In this document: piece by piece, positions 1 through 10,481 of the stretch
Position numbering within the stretch: the first letter of the stretch is position 1
How the letters are laid out: each line of letters opens with the position of its first letter
NCBI GenBank assembly: GCA_963773315.1
Contig: CAVZAF010000005.1
Coordinates: forward strand, 1 to 64,000
Length of the DNA stretch: 64,000 nucleotides
From: DATKAS01 sp963773315
Lineage (GTDB): Bacteria; Actinomycetota; Acidimicrobiia; Acidimicrobiales; DATKAS01
Direction of reading: 5' to 3'
The notes under the pieces: model-generated
Database searches by the model: none
Told to the model about the DNA's origin: nothing
Seen by the model: only the letters and a program-made list of their open reading frames with translations
Position numbers and translations under genes: made by a program

Positions 1-1100
1 GTCGGTCTGCGTGACGCACCGCTGCCAGCGCGGCAACTGCTGCTGTTGGCCGCCGAGCGTGCGGCTGAAGAAGTCGAAGTCCGCGTCGGCATAGGCCTTT
101 GGCAGCATTTCGGCGGATGTGTTGACGAGCTGCCAGGCGAAGTACGCCTTCAAGTCGTCGAGCGGCGTCAGGGACAGGATGACGCCGAGGGCCTTGAAGT
201 ACTCCGGAACGGCGACGTTGATTCGATCGAACTTTGGCGTGCCGGCGGCCATCATGTAGGACGCCCAGTCCAGGCCGGGCGACAGCTCCATCCAGATGCC
301 CACCTGCATCATGTGATCGGTGGCCGCGGGATTGCGCCGGGCCGTGCGATCCATCGAGGCCTCGGCGAGCTGTGTTTCGAGCGCCACGACAGCCTGGCCA
401 CTCGCGGACCATACGGAGCCCGGCACGTCGGCCGTGCTGATAAGCCCCAGCATCTTCTGCACGTGGGCCACGTATTTCTGCTTGATCTCGAGCGACCGCG
501 CGTCGGTCTTCAGGTAGTAGTCGCGGTCGGGCATCCCCAACCCGCCCTGGTCGATGTTGGCGACTTGTCGCGCGGCGTCCCGAAGATCGGTCCGCGACCC
601 GAAGCGAAAGAAGACGTTCACACCGAGGCTCTGCAGATGCGCGATGAGCGGCAGCAGATCCTCCTTGTTCTTGACCGCGGCGATGCGCGTGAGCTCCTCG
701 CACGAGCGGCTGGGTTCCGCGCGCCTCGATCGCGCCTTCGTCCATGCAGGCGGCGAAGTAGTCGCTCGCCTTGCGCTGGTCGGCGTCGCCGGCGGGGTTC
801 TCCAGGATCTGACGGACGATGGCGAAGTCGTCCTCCTGCAGCTGATTGAATCGTCCCCAGCGCTGGCGATCGGCCGGCATCGGGTTGGCGGCCATCCACC
901 CGCCGCACGCGAACTGGAAGAAGTCCGTGCATGAGTATCGTCCCGCGATCGAGCGCCGACACTTCGATGCCCGACGGGGCGCGCGTCGCAGCCGCGGGCC
1001 GCTGCTGGGGCGCGCCGTTGTTCGAAGCCGACTGCGACGCAGCCAGAACGGCCGTTAAGGACGAGGCAAACAGAAGGAACAAGAATGTCGGTCGCCGCAT
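1..1100 (-). CDS. M13 family metallopeptidase (PepO/neprilysin-like), N-terminal part
   Basis: Secreted zinc endopeptidase of the neprilysin/PepO family, expected to cut peptides outside the cytoplasm. The gene starts at ATG 1100 with a signal peptide (MRRPTFLFLLFASSL...) followed by a low-complexity linker. After a frameshift the typical M13 N-terminal block appears (FFQFACGGWMAANPMPADRQ on the minus strand, about 870-930), then the segment resembling 'GGLGMPDRDYYLKTD' near 500-560. The catalytic HExxH and downstream half lie beyond the left edge. At least two single-base frameshifts interrupt the visible part. It is divergent from aceE. The family call is firm; the substrate is unknown. Confidence 0.8.
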
Positions 1101-1211
1101 GGTGTCACTCCAGTCAGTCGGAGGTTACAATTGGAGGTTGCCCGGCCACACATCTACAGTGCGATGCTCGGTTGGCCGACATATCCGACGAGCGAAAGGA
1201 CCTAAGCTCCT

Positions 1212-3899
1212 GTGAGACAAACGGTTCCTAAAGATGCTGCCGAGCTCGATGCCGCCGAAACGAGGGAGTGGCTCGAATCGCTCGACTACGTCGTGCAGCA
1301 GGGCGGCCCCTTCAGGGCTGCCCGCCTCCTGCGACAGCTCGAGATCCACGCGCGCAAGCAGGGCGTCAAGCTCCCGTTCACGGCCAACACGCCGTATGTG
1401 AACTCCCTTCCGGCGGACCTGCAGGTTCCGATGCCGGGCAGCAACGAAATCGAGCGCCGCATCAAGAGCCTGATTCGCTGGAACGCGCTCGCGATGGTGG
1501 TCCGCGCGAATCGGGTCGAGGACGGCATCGGCGGGCACATTTCGACCTATGCCTCCGCCGCCACGCTCTACGAGGTGGGCTTCAACCACTTTTTCCGCGG
1601 CGACGACGGGCACGCGACGGCGACCATTTTCTTTCAAGGCCACGCCGCGCCGGGGATCTACGCGCGGGCTTCCTCGAAGGCCGTATCGCCGCCCAGGAGC
1701 TCGAGAACTTCCGCCGCGAGCTGCGGGGGCGGGCTGTCGTCCTATCCGCATCCGTGGCTCATGCCAGATTTCTGGGAGTTTCCCACGCGTTTCGATGGGG
1801 CTCGGGCCGATCGTCGCCATCTACCACGCGCGGTTCAACCGATTCCTCGAAGACCGCGGCATGAAGGAGGACGCGCGACAGAAGGTCTGGGCTTTCTCGG
1901 CGACGGTGAGACCGACGAGCCCGAATCGCTCGGCGCCATCACGTTCCCGTCGCGCGAGAAGCTCGACAATCTCGATCTTCGTCGTCAATTGCAACTTGCA
2001 GCGGCTTGACGGTCCGGTCCGCGGAACGGGCAAGATTATCGAGGAGCTGGAAGCGGCGTTTCGCGGGGCGGGCTGGCACGTCCTCAAGGTGATCTGGGGT
2101 ACGGGCGCGAGTGGGATGAGCTGCTGGCCAAGGACCGCGAGGGCCTTCTCGTCAACCGCATGAACGAGGTCGTCGATGGCGAGTACCAGCATTACACCAC
2201 GGATTCGGGCACGCCACGTCCGCCAGCACTTCTTCGGCGAGTCGATCCCGGGCTTGCTCGAGCATGGTCGAGCACCTCACGGACGACAGTTCGAGCAGGC
2301 TGTCACTCGGCGGCCACGACCCCGAGTCAAGGTCTACACCGCCTACAAGGCCGCGGTGGAGCACAAGGGCGCGCCCGACGGTGGTCCTCGCCAAGACGGT
2401 CAAGGGTTACGGGCTCGGCGAGGCGGGCGAAGGCAAGAAACATCACCCACCAACAGAAGAAGATGAACGAAGACGAGTTGCGGGCATTCCGCACCCGCTT
2501 CGGCATTCCGATCTCGGACGCCGACATCCACAGCACGCCGTTCTACCGCCCGGCTGAAGAGAGCGGCGAAATCCGGGGACATGCGAACGGCGCAAAGCGC
2601 TGGGCGGCTTCATTCCGAACCGCAAGACCCGTAGTGCGCCGCTCGCGCCCGTTGCACACGACGTGTTTGAGGAGTTTTCCAAGGGCACCGACGGCCGGCA
2701 AGGGCGTCGACGACGATGGTGTTTGTCCGGCTGCTGTCGAAGCTGATGCGCGACAAGGATATCGGTCGCCTGGTCGGACCGATCGTGCCGGACGAAGCGC
2801 GCACCTTTGGTATGGAAGCGCTCTTCCGGCAGGTCGGCATCTACTCGCACGTCGGCCAGACTTACCAGCCGGTCGACATGGACACCTTGCTGTACTACAA
2901 GGAAGCGTCCGACGGTCAGATTCTGGAAGAGGGCATCACCGAAGCCGGCTCGATGTCGTCGTTCATTGCCGCCGGCACCGCGTACGCGACGCACGGCGTC
3001 AATACGATCCCGTTCTTCATCTACTACTCGATGTTCGGCTTCCAGCGCATCGGCGACCTGATCTGGGCGGCCGCCGATTCACGCACGCGCGGGTTCATGC
3101 TCGGTGGCACGGCCGGCCGGACGACGCTGGCGGGCGAAGGGCTGCAGCATCAAGACGGCAACAGCCATCTCTTCGCGATGGTCTACCCGAACTGCGTGGC
3201 GTACGACCCGGCGTTCGCTGTACGAGATCGCGTCATCATCGAGGACGGCATCAGGCGGATGTACGTCGATCAGGAGAGCATCTTCTACTACCTGACGGTG
3301 ATGAACGAGCAACTACGTGATGCCGGCGATGCCTGAAGGATCGCGTGACGGCATCCTGCGTGGATTGTACCGCTTCCGTCAGACGGCGAAGCAGGACGCG
3401 AAGCGGCGGGCGCAGCTCTTCGGCAGCGGTGCGATTCTGCCGGAAGTGGTCAGGGCGCAGGAAATCCTGAGAGAGCACCTACGACGTCGGGGCGGACGTG
3501 TGGAGCGTCACGAGCTATAGCGAGCTGTATCGCGACGGCCACGCCTGCGAGCGCTGGAACATGTTGCATCCAGGCGAGGCGCCGCGGGTGCGTACGTGAC
3601 GAGCTGCCTGCAGAACGCCCCGGGCGTGCTGATTGCCGCGTCAGACTACGCTCAAGGCGTTGCCGGATGCGATAGACCGTTGGTTGCCGCGTTCGCTCAC
3701 GGCGCTCGGCACTGACGGGTTCGGCCGGAGCGAAAGCCGGGCGAGCCTCCGCGACTTCTTCGAGGTCGACCATCGCTACGTCGTCGTCGCGACGCTGGCG
3801 GCGCTGGCGCGCGAGGGCACAGTCGAGCGCTCGGTGGTGCAGCAGGCCATCCAGGCTCTTGGTATCGACGCGGAGAAGAGCATCCGCGCGATCTCCTAA
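1212..3899 (+). CDS. aceE: Pyruvate dehydrogenase E1 component, homodimeric type
   Basis: Thiamine-diphosphate enzyme that decarboxylates pyruvate and transfers the acetyl group to the lipoyl arm of E2. The GTG start at 1212 follows an AAAGGA-like ribosome site. The sequence tracks E. coli AceE throughout: the GGHISTYASA and FNHFF region early, the ThDP loop GDGETDEPES (about 1895), the DEARTFGMEALFRQ block (about 2790), YYSMFGFQRIGDL (about 3025) and LGTDGFGRSES near the end. The reading frame changes repeatedly (near 1670, 1890, 2110-2650, 3340, 3480 and 3640), but similarity never stops, so this is one gene with base-call errors or, less likely, a pseudogene. First gene of the aceE-aceF-lpdA operon. 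Confidence 0.92.
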
Positions 3900-3908
3900 T
3901 GAATATCA

Positions 3909-3980
3909 ACGACAGAGGACACGGAGGACGCGGTAGGTTCAGACCAGAGTGGCCCTTTGTGTCCTTGGTGTCCTCTGTGG
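3909..3980. repeat. Palindromic repeat, GGACAC(A/C)GAGG type
   Basis: An imperfect inverted repeat between aceE and aceF. The left arm (about 3909-3933) carries ACAGAGGACACGGAGGA and the right arm (3954-3980) its near complement, TCCTTGGTGTCCTCTGTGG. The arms flank a loop of about 20 bases. It lies just upstream of the aceF ribosome site and belongs to the same general class as the copies near 5.4 and 45.2 kb. Confidence 0.75.
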
Positions 3981-3994
3981 TGGAGAGTTCCTTC

Positions 3995-5357
3995 GTGGCT
4001 GATTTCACACTCCCCGAACTCGGCGAGAACGTCACGGCCGGCGACGTCCTGCGGGTGCTCGTCCAGCCGGGCGACATGGTGGCCAAGGACCAGGCGGTGC
4101 TGGAGCTTGAAACCGACAAGGCCACCATCGAAGTGCCCTCGTCGGTCGCCGGTCGCGTGAGCGCAGTCAAGGTCAAGGCCGGGGACAAGGTGAAGGTCGC
4201 AGAAAGGTGGTGTTGACGGTCGAGGGCAATGGCGCTGTTGTGGCCGACACACCATCGACGAAGCCGACCGCCCAGGCCGCGGCCCCGCAGGGCCCGACTT
4301 CGCCTGCGGTGGGCGCCAACACCGTCGAAGCACCAGAGCCGGCCGAGGCTCCTCGCCCCGTGAGCACGCCGCGCAGCGATCGGTCGGCTGACGGCCCGAA
4401 AGTCGTCGACATCAATCGTGGCGCCAGGCCGAGCGCGGAACCCGCCGCGGCCGACCAGCCCCCGGCGCCCGCCGCACCTTCGGTCCGGCGGATGGCCCGT
4501 GAGCTCGGCGTCGAGATCGACGACGTCCCGGCACGGGACCCGACGGCCGCATTTCGATCGACGATGTGAAGGCGTATGCCAAGCGGCTGATCGGGAGCGG
4601 GCAGCATGCCGGCAGCAACATCGCGGCGGAACCTCTGCCGGATTTCTCTCGGTGGGGTGCGATCGATCGCCAGCCGATGCGTGCCGTGCGGAGAAAGACG
4701 GCCGAGCATCTGAGCGCGGCGTGGATGACGATTCCGCACGTGACGCAATTCGAGCTGGCCGATGTCACCGAAATCGAGGAGCTCAGGAAGCGGCACGCGA
4801 AGCTGGCCGAAGTCGCCGGCGGCAACCTGACCGTCACCGCCGTAGCCGTGAAGGTGGTCGCGACCGCGCTGAAGCTGTTCCCGCAGTTCAACGCGTCGAT
4901 CGATCTGGCTGCCGAGGAAATTGTCTACAAGAAGTACGTCAACATCGGCATCGCGGTCGATACCGACCGCGGGTTGCTCGTCCCGGTCGTGCGTGACGCC
5001 GACACGAAGAACATCATCCAGCTGGCGGTGGAAATCGCCCAGCTGTCAGAAGAGGCGCGGACGCGCAAGATTTCCCTGGAGGAGATGCAGGGCGGCTGTT
5101 TCAGCATCTCGAACCTTGGCGGAATCGGCGGCACCTACTTCACCCCGATCATTCATTCGCCCGAAGTCGCGATTCTCGGTATCTCGCGGGGCCGCGTGCA
5201 GGCGGTCTTCAAGGACGGCCAGTTCGTGCCGCGTCAGATGCTGCCGCTCTCGCTGTCCTACGACCACCGCGCGATTGACGGCGCCGACGGCATGCGGTTC
5301 CTGCGCTGGATCGTCGACGCGCTTGAACAGCCGTTCCTGCTGGCGCTGCAAGGATGA
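3995..5357 (+). CDS. aceF: Dihydrolipoamide acetyltransferase (E2 of pyruvate dehydrogenase)
   Basis: Transfers acetyl from E1 to coenzyme A through its lipoyl arm. I place the start at GTG 3995 (VADFTLPELGEN), preceded by GGAGAG at 3982-3987. An open frame reaching back to 3899 only translates the repeat. Order: one lipoyl domain with the lipoyl-lysine motif ETDKATIEV, a Pro/Ala-rich linker, a peripheral subunit-binding domain (SVRRMARELGVEIDDV, about 4480), then the catalytic domain ending with SYDHRAIDGADGMRF (active-site DHRxxDG). Frameshifts fall near 4200 and 4565. A single lipoyl domain is fewer than the three in E. coli. Confidence 0.93.
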
Positions 5358-5368
5358 GCGCCCCTTAT

Positions 5369-5455
5369 CACGAAATCACGAAGCACACGAAGGTCACGAA
5401 GAACGCTTTGTACAAGAAATACTTTGTGATCTTCGTGTCCTTCGTGGCTTTGTGA
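5369..5455. repeat. Palindromic repeat, CACGAAG type
   Basis: An inverted repeat between aceF and lpdA. The left arm (5369-5402) is built from CACGAAG-like units and the right arm (about 5421-5455) from the complementary CTTCGTG units, separated by a loop of about 18 bases. The RNA could fold into a long imperfect hairpin inside the pyruvate dehydrogenase transcript. The same family recurs at 45138-45228. Confidence 0.8.
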
Positions 5456-5471
5456 TGAGCCGTCGTCAATC

Positions 5472-6923
5472 ATGATCTCCACTCAACTCGTTGTCGTGGG
5501 CGGTGGGCCTGGCGGATACGCGGCGGCGTTCCTCGCCGCCGATCTTGGCCTGAGCGTCGCCCTGGTCGATCCCGAGGCCAATCCCGGCGGCGTGTGCGTC
5601 TACCGCGGCTGCATTCCCTCGAAGGCGCTCCTCCACGTGGCGAAGCTCGTCGACGAATCCCGCCAGGCAAAGGCCTGGGGCGTCGAGTTCGGCGAGCCGA
5701 AGATTGACCTGGCCAGGCTCCGGGATTTCAAGAACAACGTCGTCAAGCGGCTGACCAGCGGCACCGGGCAGCTCGTCAAGTTCCGGAAGGTCCAGTACCT
5801 GCAGGGAGTGGCGGAGATCCTCGACGCGCACAACCTGCGCGTGCAGTTGACCGCCGGCGGCGAAGAGGACGTGAAGTTCGAGCACGCTATTCTCGCCACG
5901 GGTTCGACGCCCGCGATTCCGCCGGCGCTCAGGGTGGACGATCCGCGCGTCATGGACTCGACGGGCGCCCTGGATCTCCCGGACATCCCCAAGTCGCTGC
6001 TCGTCGTGGGCGGCGGCTACATCGGCCTGGAACTCGGCAGCGTGTACGCTGCGCTCGGCAGCGCGGTCACGGTGGTCGAGATGACGCCCGGCCTGCTTCC
6101 CGGCGCCGACCGCGATCTGGTCGACGTCCTCGCCAAGCGCATTACCCATGCGATGAAAAGTGTCCTGCTCGAAACGCGCGTCGTCCGAATGAAGGCCGAG
6201 GCCAAGGGCATCCGCGTCGTGCTCGAGCACACCGGTCCGCCCGCTGAGAACCCCGCGAACCCTGCGAACCCCGCGAACCTCGAGCAGTTGTTCGATCGCG
6301 TGCTCGTCTCGGTCGGCCGGCGGCCCAACTCGAAGATTCCCGGGCTCGACAAAACGGCGGTGCAGGTGAACGAACGCGGATTTATCGTCGTCGACAACCA
6401 ATGCCGAACGGGTGAGCCGTCCATCTTCGCGATTGGGGACGTGGTCGGCGAGCCGATGCTCGCGCACAAGGCCTCGCATGAAGGGCGCGTGGCCGTCGAG
6501 GTCATTGCCGGCGAGAACGTGGTGTTCGCGCCGCGCGCGATTCCCGCGGTGGTGTTTACCGATCCGGAGCTCGCCTGGGCGGGACTGACCGAGGCGCAGG
6601 CGGCGAAAGAGGGGCGCCAGGTATCGATTGCAAAATTCCCCTGGGCCGCCTCCGGCCGCGCCATCACGCTCGACCGCACCGACGGCCTGACGAAGCTGAT
6701 TCTCGATCCGAAGACCCAACGTGTGCTGGGCGTCGGACTGGTCGGGCCGGGCGCCGGCGAACTGATCGCCGAAGGTGTTCTCGCGATCGAGATGGGCGCG
6801 AACGCCACCGACCTCAAGCTGTCGATCCATCCGCACCCGACACTCTCGGAGACGCTGATGGAGTCTGCCGAGGTGTTCTTCGGCCAGGCGACGCACGTCT
6901 ACCGGCCCAAGAAGGGCAAGTAG
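5472..6923 (+). CDS. lpdA: Dihydrolipoyl dehydrogenase (E3)
   Basis: FAD enzyme that reoxidises the dihydrolipoyl arm of E2 and reduces NAD+. 483 residues with no frameshift. Visible motifs: FAD-binding VVVGGGPGGYAAA at the N-terminus, redox disulfide GGVCVYRGCIPSKAL, NAD-binding VVGGGYIGLELG (about residue 180), the second FAD motif IFAIGDVVGEP, and the catalytic His-Glu region HPHPTLSETLMES. Oddity: residues about 258-269 (PAENPANPANPAN) are a short direct repeat inserted before the conserved FDRVLVSVGRRPN. Third gene of the operon. The last codons run into GTAGGGC(A/G)G-type direct repeats (6913-6940). Confidence 0.95.
   Translation: MISTQLVVVGGGPGGYAAAFLAADLGLSVALVDPEANPGGVCVYRGCIPSKALLHVAKLVDESRQAKAWGVEFGEPKIDLARLRDFKNNVVKRLTSGTGQLVKFRKVQYLQGVAEILDAHNLRVQLTAGGEEDVKFEHAILATGSTPAIPPALRVDDPRVMDSTGALDLPDIPKSLLVVGGGYIGLELGSVYAALGSAVTVVEMTPGLLPGADRDLVDVLAKRITHAMKSVLLETRVVRMKAEAKGIRVVLEHTGPPAENPANPANPANLEQLFDRVLVSVGRRPNSKIPGLDKTAVQVNERGFIVVDNQCRTGEPSIFAIGDVVGEPMLAHKASHEGRVAVEVIAGENVVFAPRAIPAVVFTDPELAWAGLTEAQAAKEGRQVSIAKFPWAASGRAITLDRTDGLTKLILDPKTQRVLGVGLVGPGAGELIAEGVLAIEMGANATDLKLSIHPHPTLSETLMESAEVFFGQATHVYRPKKGK
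6246..6279. repeat. Direct GCGAACCC(C/T) repeat inside lpdA
   Basis: Three to four tandem copies of a 9-base unit close to GCGAACCCC lie in frame inside lpdA and encode Asn-Pro-Ala repeats. The unit resembles the GAACCC/AGAACC direct repeat upstream of the ferredoxin gene at 18.0 kb. Confidence 0.7.
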
Positions 6924-6967
6924 GGCAGGTAGGGCGGGTAGCGTCCGGCTCGAGCGCGGACAATCGA

Positions 6968-7882
6968 CTACCGAGCTGCCTCGGCGTGTGCGTCGGCGGT
7001 TTCGTGCGCGTGGTAGGAACTGCGCACGAGCGGACCAGATTCGACATGCACGAATCCCAAGGTCGAGCGCGATCTGCTTGAGCTCGAGGAATTCGTCCGG
7101 GTGGTAGTACCGGACCATCGGCGCGTGCTGCAGGCGACGGTCGAAGATACTGTCCGATGGTCAGAATCTGGCAACCGACCTCACGCAGATCCCTGAAGGT
7201 CGTGACGAGCTCGTCGTGTTCCTCGCCAAGCCCCACCATCACTCCGGTCTTCGTCGGAATACTCGGCGCGTAGCGTCGCGATCGGTCGAGCAGCTCGAGC
7301 GTGCGTGCGTAGCGGCCGCCAGAGCGCGCCATCTTGTACAGGCGCGGCACTGTTTCGGTGTTGTGATTGAGGACGTCCGGGCCGTGCATCGAGCACCGTG
7401 TGCAGGGCGGCTTCGTCGCCCTGAAAGTCGGGAATCAGGACCTCGATGCGGCACTCCGGCAGCTTCGCCCGTGTCTCGCGAATCGTGTCGGCGAAGATCG
7501 ACGCGCCGCCGTCGGGGAGGTCGTCGCGATCGACCGACGTGATGACGACGTAGCTGAGGTCGAGCGCCTTGATCGCTTCGGCGACCCGCGCCGGTTCAGC
7601 GCCGTCGACGGCGCCTGGCCGTCCGTGGGCCACGGCACAGTAGGCGCACGCGCGCGTGCAGACATCGCCGAGGATCATGAACGTCGCGGTCCCGTGATTC
7701 CAGCACTCGCCGATGTTCGGACAGTGGGCCTCCTCGCAGACCGTGTGGAGGTTCAGCTCGCGCATCAGGCCCTTCAGGCGCAGGTAGCTCGGCGATCCCG
7801 GTGCCCGGACCTTCAGCCAGTCCGGCTTCGGCAGCCGCGGCTGGGCGGGTTGCAGGGGAATCATGCGGGCCACTTCTGTCAT
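6968..7882 (-). CDS. lipA: Lipoyl synthase
   Basis: Radical SAM enzyme that inserts two sulfurs into protein-bound octanoyl groups to form lipoyl, the cofactor of AceF. Start ATG 7882. The auxiliary cluster motif CEEAHCPNIGEC and the radical SAM motif CTRACAYC are both present, as is the C-terminal RSSYHA serine ligand. Frameshifts near 7395 (CCCGGACG where CCCGACG is expected) and near 7145 and 7080 break the frame. It converges on the pyruvate dehydrogenase operon, which fits a shared function. A lipB partner is not in view. Confidence 0.92.
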
Positions 7883-7914
7883 TATATCGGCGGTTTCGGT
7901 GAGGCGGATCGTGC

Positions 7915-7931
7915 GCCGGCTTCAGCCGGAC
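7915..7931 (-). repeat. REP-like stem-loop GTCCGGCTGAAGCCGG (minus orientation)
   Basis: On the minus strand this reads GTCCGGCTGAAGCCGG, the same core as the copy at 55104-55126, but with the right arm shortened. It sits between lipA and a DinB remnant. Confidence 0.6.
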
Positions 7932-7959
7932 CGAGGGGCGTGGACGAGATCGCCGGCCA

Positions 7960-8168
7960 GACAAGTACTCGTTCAAGGCAACGCCGCCGCAGCGCGATTT
8001 CGCGATGAAGGCCATGGCCGATTCGTTCGACTACGGCGAAGCCCTCATCAGGGAGCAGACGCCGGCGTCGATGCTCGACGTGGTCGCAGACCAACGCGTT
8101 CCTTGGCCCCTCGTCGCGAGAACGGCGGCGTGCCGCCGGGCCAGCCAGCGGCCTTAGGGGAAAACGGA
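7960..8168 (+). pseudogene. DinB-family protein remnant
   Basis: Three collinear fragments match the DinB (YfiT-like) fold family: DKYSFKATPPQRDF near 7960, then a segment with SFDYGEALIREQTPASMLDVV-like sequence near 8018 and FLGPSSR near 8102, and finally ENGGVPPGQPAAL near 8120, which fits the usual C-terminal LRLNGxVPPAS end. The helices between the first and second pieces and between the second and third pieces, which carry the metal-binding histidines, are missing. This is an internally deleted gene, not a simple frameshift. It is short for the family (normally about 160-180 residues). Confidence 0.55.
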
Positions 8169-8184
8169 AGGTGCTCGAGCACAC

Positions 8185-8213
8185 TGCAGGAATGCCGGAA
8201 TGCAGGAATGCAA
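8185..8213. repeat. Short direct repeat GGAATGC(A/C)
   Basis: Three near-identical GCAGGAATGC-type units in tandem, 25 bases before the response-regulator gene. They resemble the CAATCCTGC units at 58.7 kb in reverse complement. Confidence 0.55.
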
Positions 8214-8237
8214 CAACGCGTGTCACACTAGGGCGGC

Positions 8238-8951
8238 ATGAATCGCGGGCGTGCGCTCATCGTCGAAGACGACGTCGCGATTCGCGAGTTGCTGCGGCTC
8301 CACTTGTCGATCGCCGGGTTTCGACATCATGGAGCTTGGAGACGGAGCCCGCGCGCTCGAGGTCGCCCAGTCCACGCCGTTCGACTTGATCGTGCTCGAC
8401 GTGATGTTGCCGGGTCTGGACGGCATCACGCTGTGCCGGGCGATCCGCAGCGATGGTCCGAATGCGGGGACTGCAATTCTGATGCTGACGGCCCGCGAAG
8501 CGGAGTCCGACAAGGTGCTGGGGCTCGAGAGCGGCGCCGACGACTACCTGACCAAGCCGTTCGGCGTGCGCGAGCTGGTGGCGCGCGTCGCCGCGATTCT
8601 GCGGCGCCACCGACGAACCCGACACGGCGGACGCTCCAGCTGCGGCTCAGCGTGCGGTCGCGCGACGTGATGCTGGATCTCGAGAAGCGGCAGGCGGTCG
8701 TTCGCAATCAGCCCGTCGAGCTGACGAAACAGGAGTTCGATCTGCTGCATTTGTTCATCAGCCATCCGGGCATCGTGTTCAGCCGGGCCGCGCTCATCGC
8801 GAAGGTCTGGGGCGGCGATACGTACGTGACCGAACGGACGGTCGACGCCGTGGTCAGCCGGCTGCGGCGCAAGATCGAGCGCGACGCGCAGGATCCCGAG
8901 TTGCTGCTGACCGCCTGGGGCGTCGGCTACAAGTTCGTCGACGTCGACTGA
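8238..8951 (+). CDS. OmpR/PhoB-type response regulator
   Basis: Cytoplasmic two-component regulator. Receiver domain: acidic pocket (LIVEDD), phospho-acceptor aspartate in LIVLDVMLPGLDG, Thr/Ala switch LMLTA, and lysine in LTKPFG. After it comes a winged-helix DNA-binding domain (LTKQEFDLLHLF, SRAALIAKVWG, TVDAVVSRLRRKI) ending GYKFVDVD. Frameshifts near 8323 (an extra T in GGGTTTCG) and near 8620. It converges on a histidine kinase gene with a 25-base overlap at the 3' ends, which is an unusual layout for a kinase/regulator pair. Confidence 0.9.
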   Translation: MNRGRALIVEDDVAIRELLRLHLSIAGFRHHGAWRRSPRARGRPVHAVRLDRARRDVAGSGRHHAVPGDPQRWSECGDCNSDADGPRSGVRQGAGARERRRRLPDQAVRRARAGGARRRDSAAPPTNPTRRTLQLRLSVRSRDVMLDLEKRQAVVRNQPVELTKQEFDLLHLFISHPGIVFSRAALIAKVWGGDTYVTERTVDAVVSRLRRKIERDAQDPELLLTAWGVGYKFVDVD

Positions 8952-10478
8952 CTGCGCCCGTCCACTTCAGGGCGCGGCAGCACGATCGTAAAGACCGTCC
9001 GGCCCGGGGCGCTTTCGACGCCAATCGTGCCGCCGTGGTTGTCGACGATGGCCTTGGCGATCGACAGGCCGAGGCCGCTGCCGCTTGGTCCGTTCGTGCG
9101 TGCGCCGTCGACCTTGTAGAAGCGCTCGAAGACGTGCGGCAGGTGCTCGGCGCAATCCCGCTGCCCGAGTCGGTGACGGCCAGGACGACCGACAGGCCGT
9201 GGCCCCCGGCGGTCAACTCCACGCGGCCGCCCTCGGGCGTGTGGCGCAGAGCGTTGGCCACGAGGTTGTCGATCACCTGTTCGAGCCGATCGGGATCGCC
9301 CACGATCTGGTCGGCGTCGTCGGCGACCGTCGACGTGAGCGTCACGTGCCGCGCGCCCGCGTCGCCCTCGTGCCGCTGCACGACCTGGTCGAACATGCGA
9401 GCCGATGGCGAACCAGCGGATGTCGAGCGCGCCGACGCCGTTTTCGAGTCGGGCGAGGTCGAGCAGGTCCTTCACCATCCGGTCGAGCCGCAGCGTTTCG
9501 CGCTCGACGGTGTCGAAATAGCGCTCGCGCGTCGCCGGATCGATGGCGACGTCCGGCATGCGCAGCGTTTCGAGATAGCCGCGCATCGCGGTCAGCGGCG
9601 TCTTCAGCTCGTGCGACACATCGGCGAGCATCTGCCGGCGCAGCCGGTCTGAGGTCCGCAGCGCCTCGTCCCGAGCGGCCAGCTCGGTGGCCATACGGTT
9701 GAACGCGGCCGCGACGCGCGCGATTTCGTCGCCGCCCTGTTCAGGTGCGCGCGCGGTCAGGTCGCCCTTCCCGAGCCGCTCGCTGGCCTGCTCGAGATCT
9801 CTCAGGCGGCGGCGTGCCGGCGCAAAGATGACGAGCGCGGCGATGGCCGTGGCCGCAATCAACACCGCCGTGCCCGGGGACGGAGAGCAGCCGGCCGACG
9901 TCTCGCGCCACCGGGCTTCCCTGCGGCACGGGCGGCACCATCACGACCATGCCCCTCAGTTCGCCGGCCACCTGGATCGGCGCCGTGACGGTCGGCGGCC
10001 CACCAATGATTGGTTCGCGGCCGTTGTAGAGACGTCCGCTCCCGTCAGCATGGCTTCGATCGACTGGCGCAGGTCCTCGCGCAGGGCCCGCGTCGTGTTG
10101 GCCGCCTCGCGCCCGTCTTTCATGAGCACGACGACCGGCATCGGCAGCTCGCCGTACTCGGATCTGGAAGTACTCCTTGATGTCGAGGGTCGGCTCCTGA
10201 GTCAGCGCGGACCCGAGGTCAGCGGCGACGATGGCGGCCACGCTGTTTGGCGAGCGGCCCGGCAGCGATCGATTCGACCGCGCCATGATGAAGTTGAACA
10301 TCGCGCTCTGCGCCGCGAGCACGACGACGACCAGGACGACGAAGCTCAGGCCGATCCGCCAGTAGAAGCTGCGATACCAGCGGGCCGGCCGGTCCGCGAG
10401 GGGTCCGTCCATCCCGTCCATTATCGCAATGATCGGCGTCGAGCGCAGCGATCCGTAGGGTTGTTCCGGCGCCGACAT
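8927..10478 (-). CDS. Sensor histidine kinase
   Basis: Membrane sensor kinase. Order: N-terminal transmembrane helix (WRIGLSFVVLVVVVLAAQ), a periplasmic sensor region starting NRSLPGRSPN, a second transmembrane segment, HAMP, HisKA with the H-box VSHELKTPLTAMRGYLETL, then HATPase with N-box-like NLVANALRHTPEG and GLGLSIAKAIVDNHGG. Frameshifts near 10165, 9890, 9400 and 9130. Start taken at 10478, three bases after the TetR stop; an internal ATG at 10421 is possible. It is clearly paralogous to the kinase at 58.7-60.2 kb (same WRI start, RSLPG/RTLPG, MRGYLETL). Likely partner: the convergent regulator at 8238. Confidence 0.87.
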
Positions 10479-10481
10479 CCG

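Noticed and set aside
45..849. Plus-strand open frame at the left edge
   Set aside because: Antisense shadow of the M13 peptidase.
1125..1820. A long open frame opposite aceE
   Set aside because: It is Arg/Ala/Gly-rich, matches nothing and lies antisense to a clear AceE sequence. High-GC shadow frame.
3899..3994. Upstream extension of aceF
   Set aside because: It only translates the palindromic repeat; GTG 3995 has a good ribosome site.
5369..5455. CRISPR-like array
   Set aside because: Units are 7-9 bases, arranged as two opposed arms with no spacers and no cas genes nearby.
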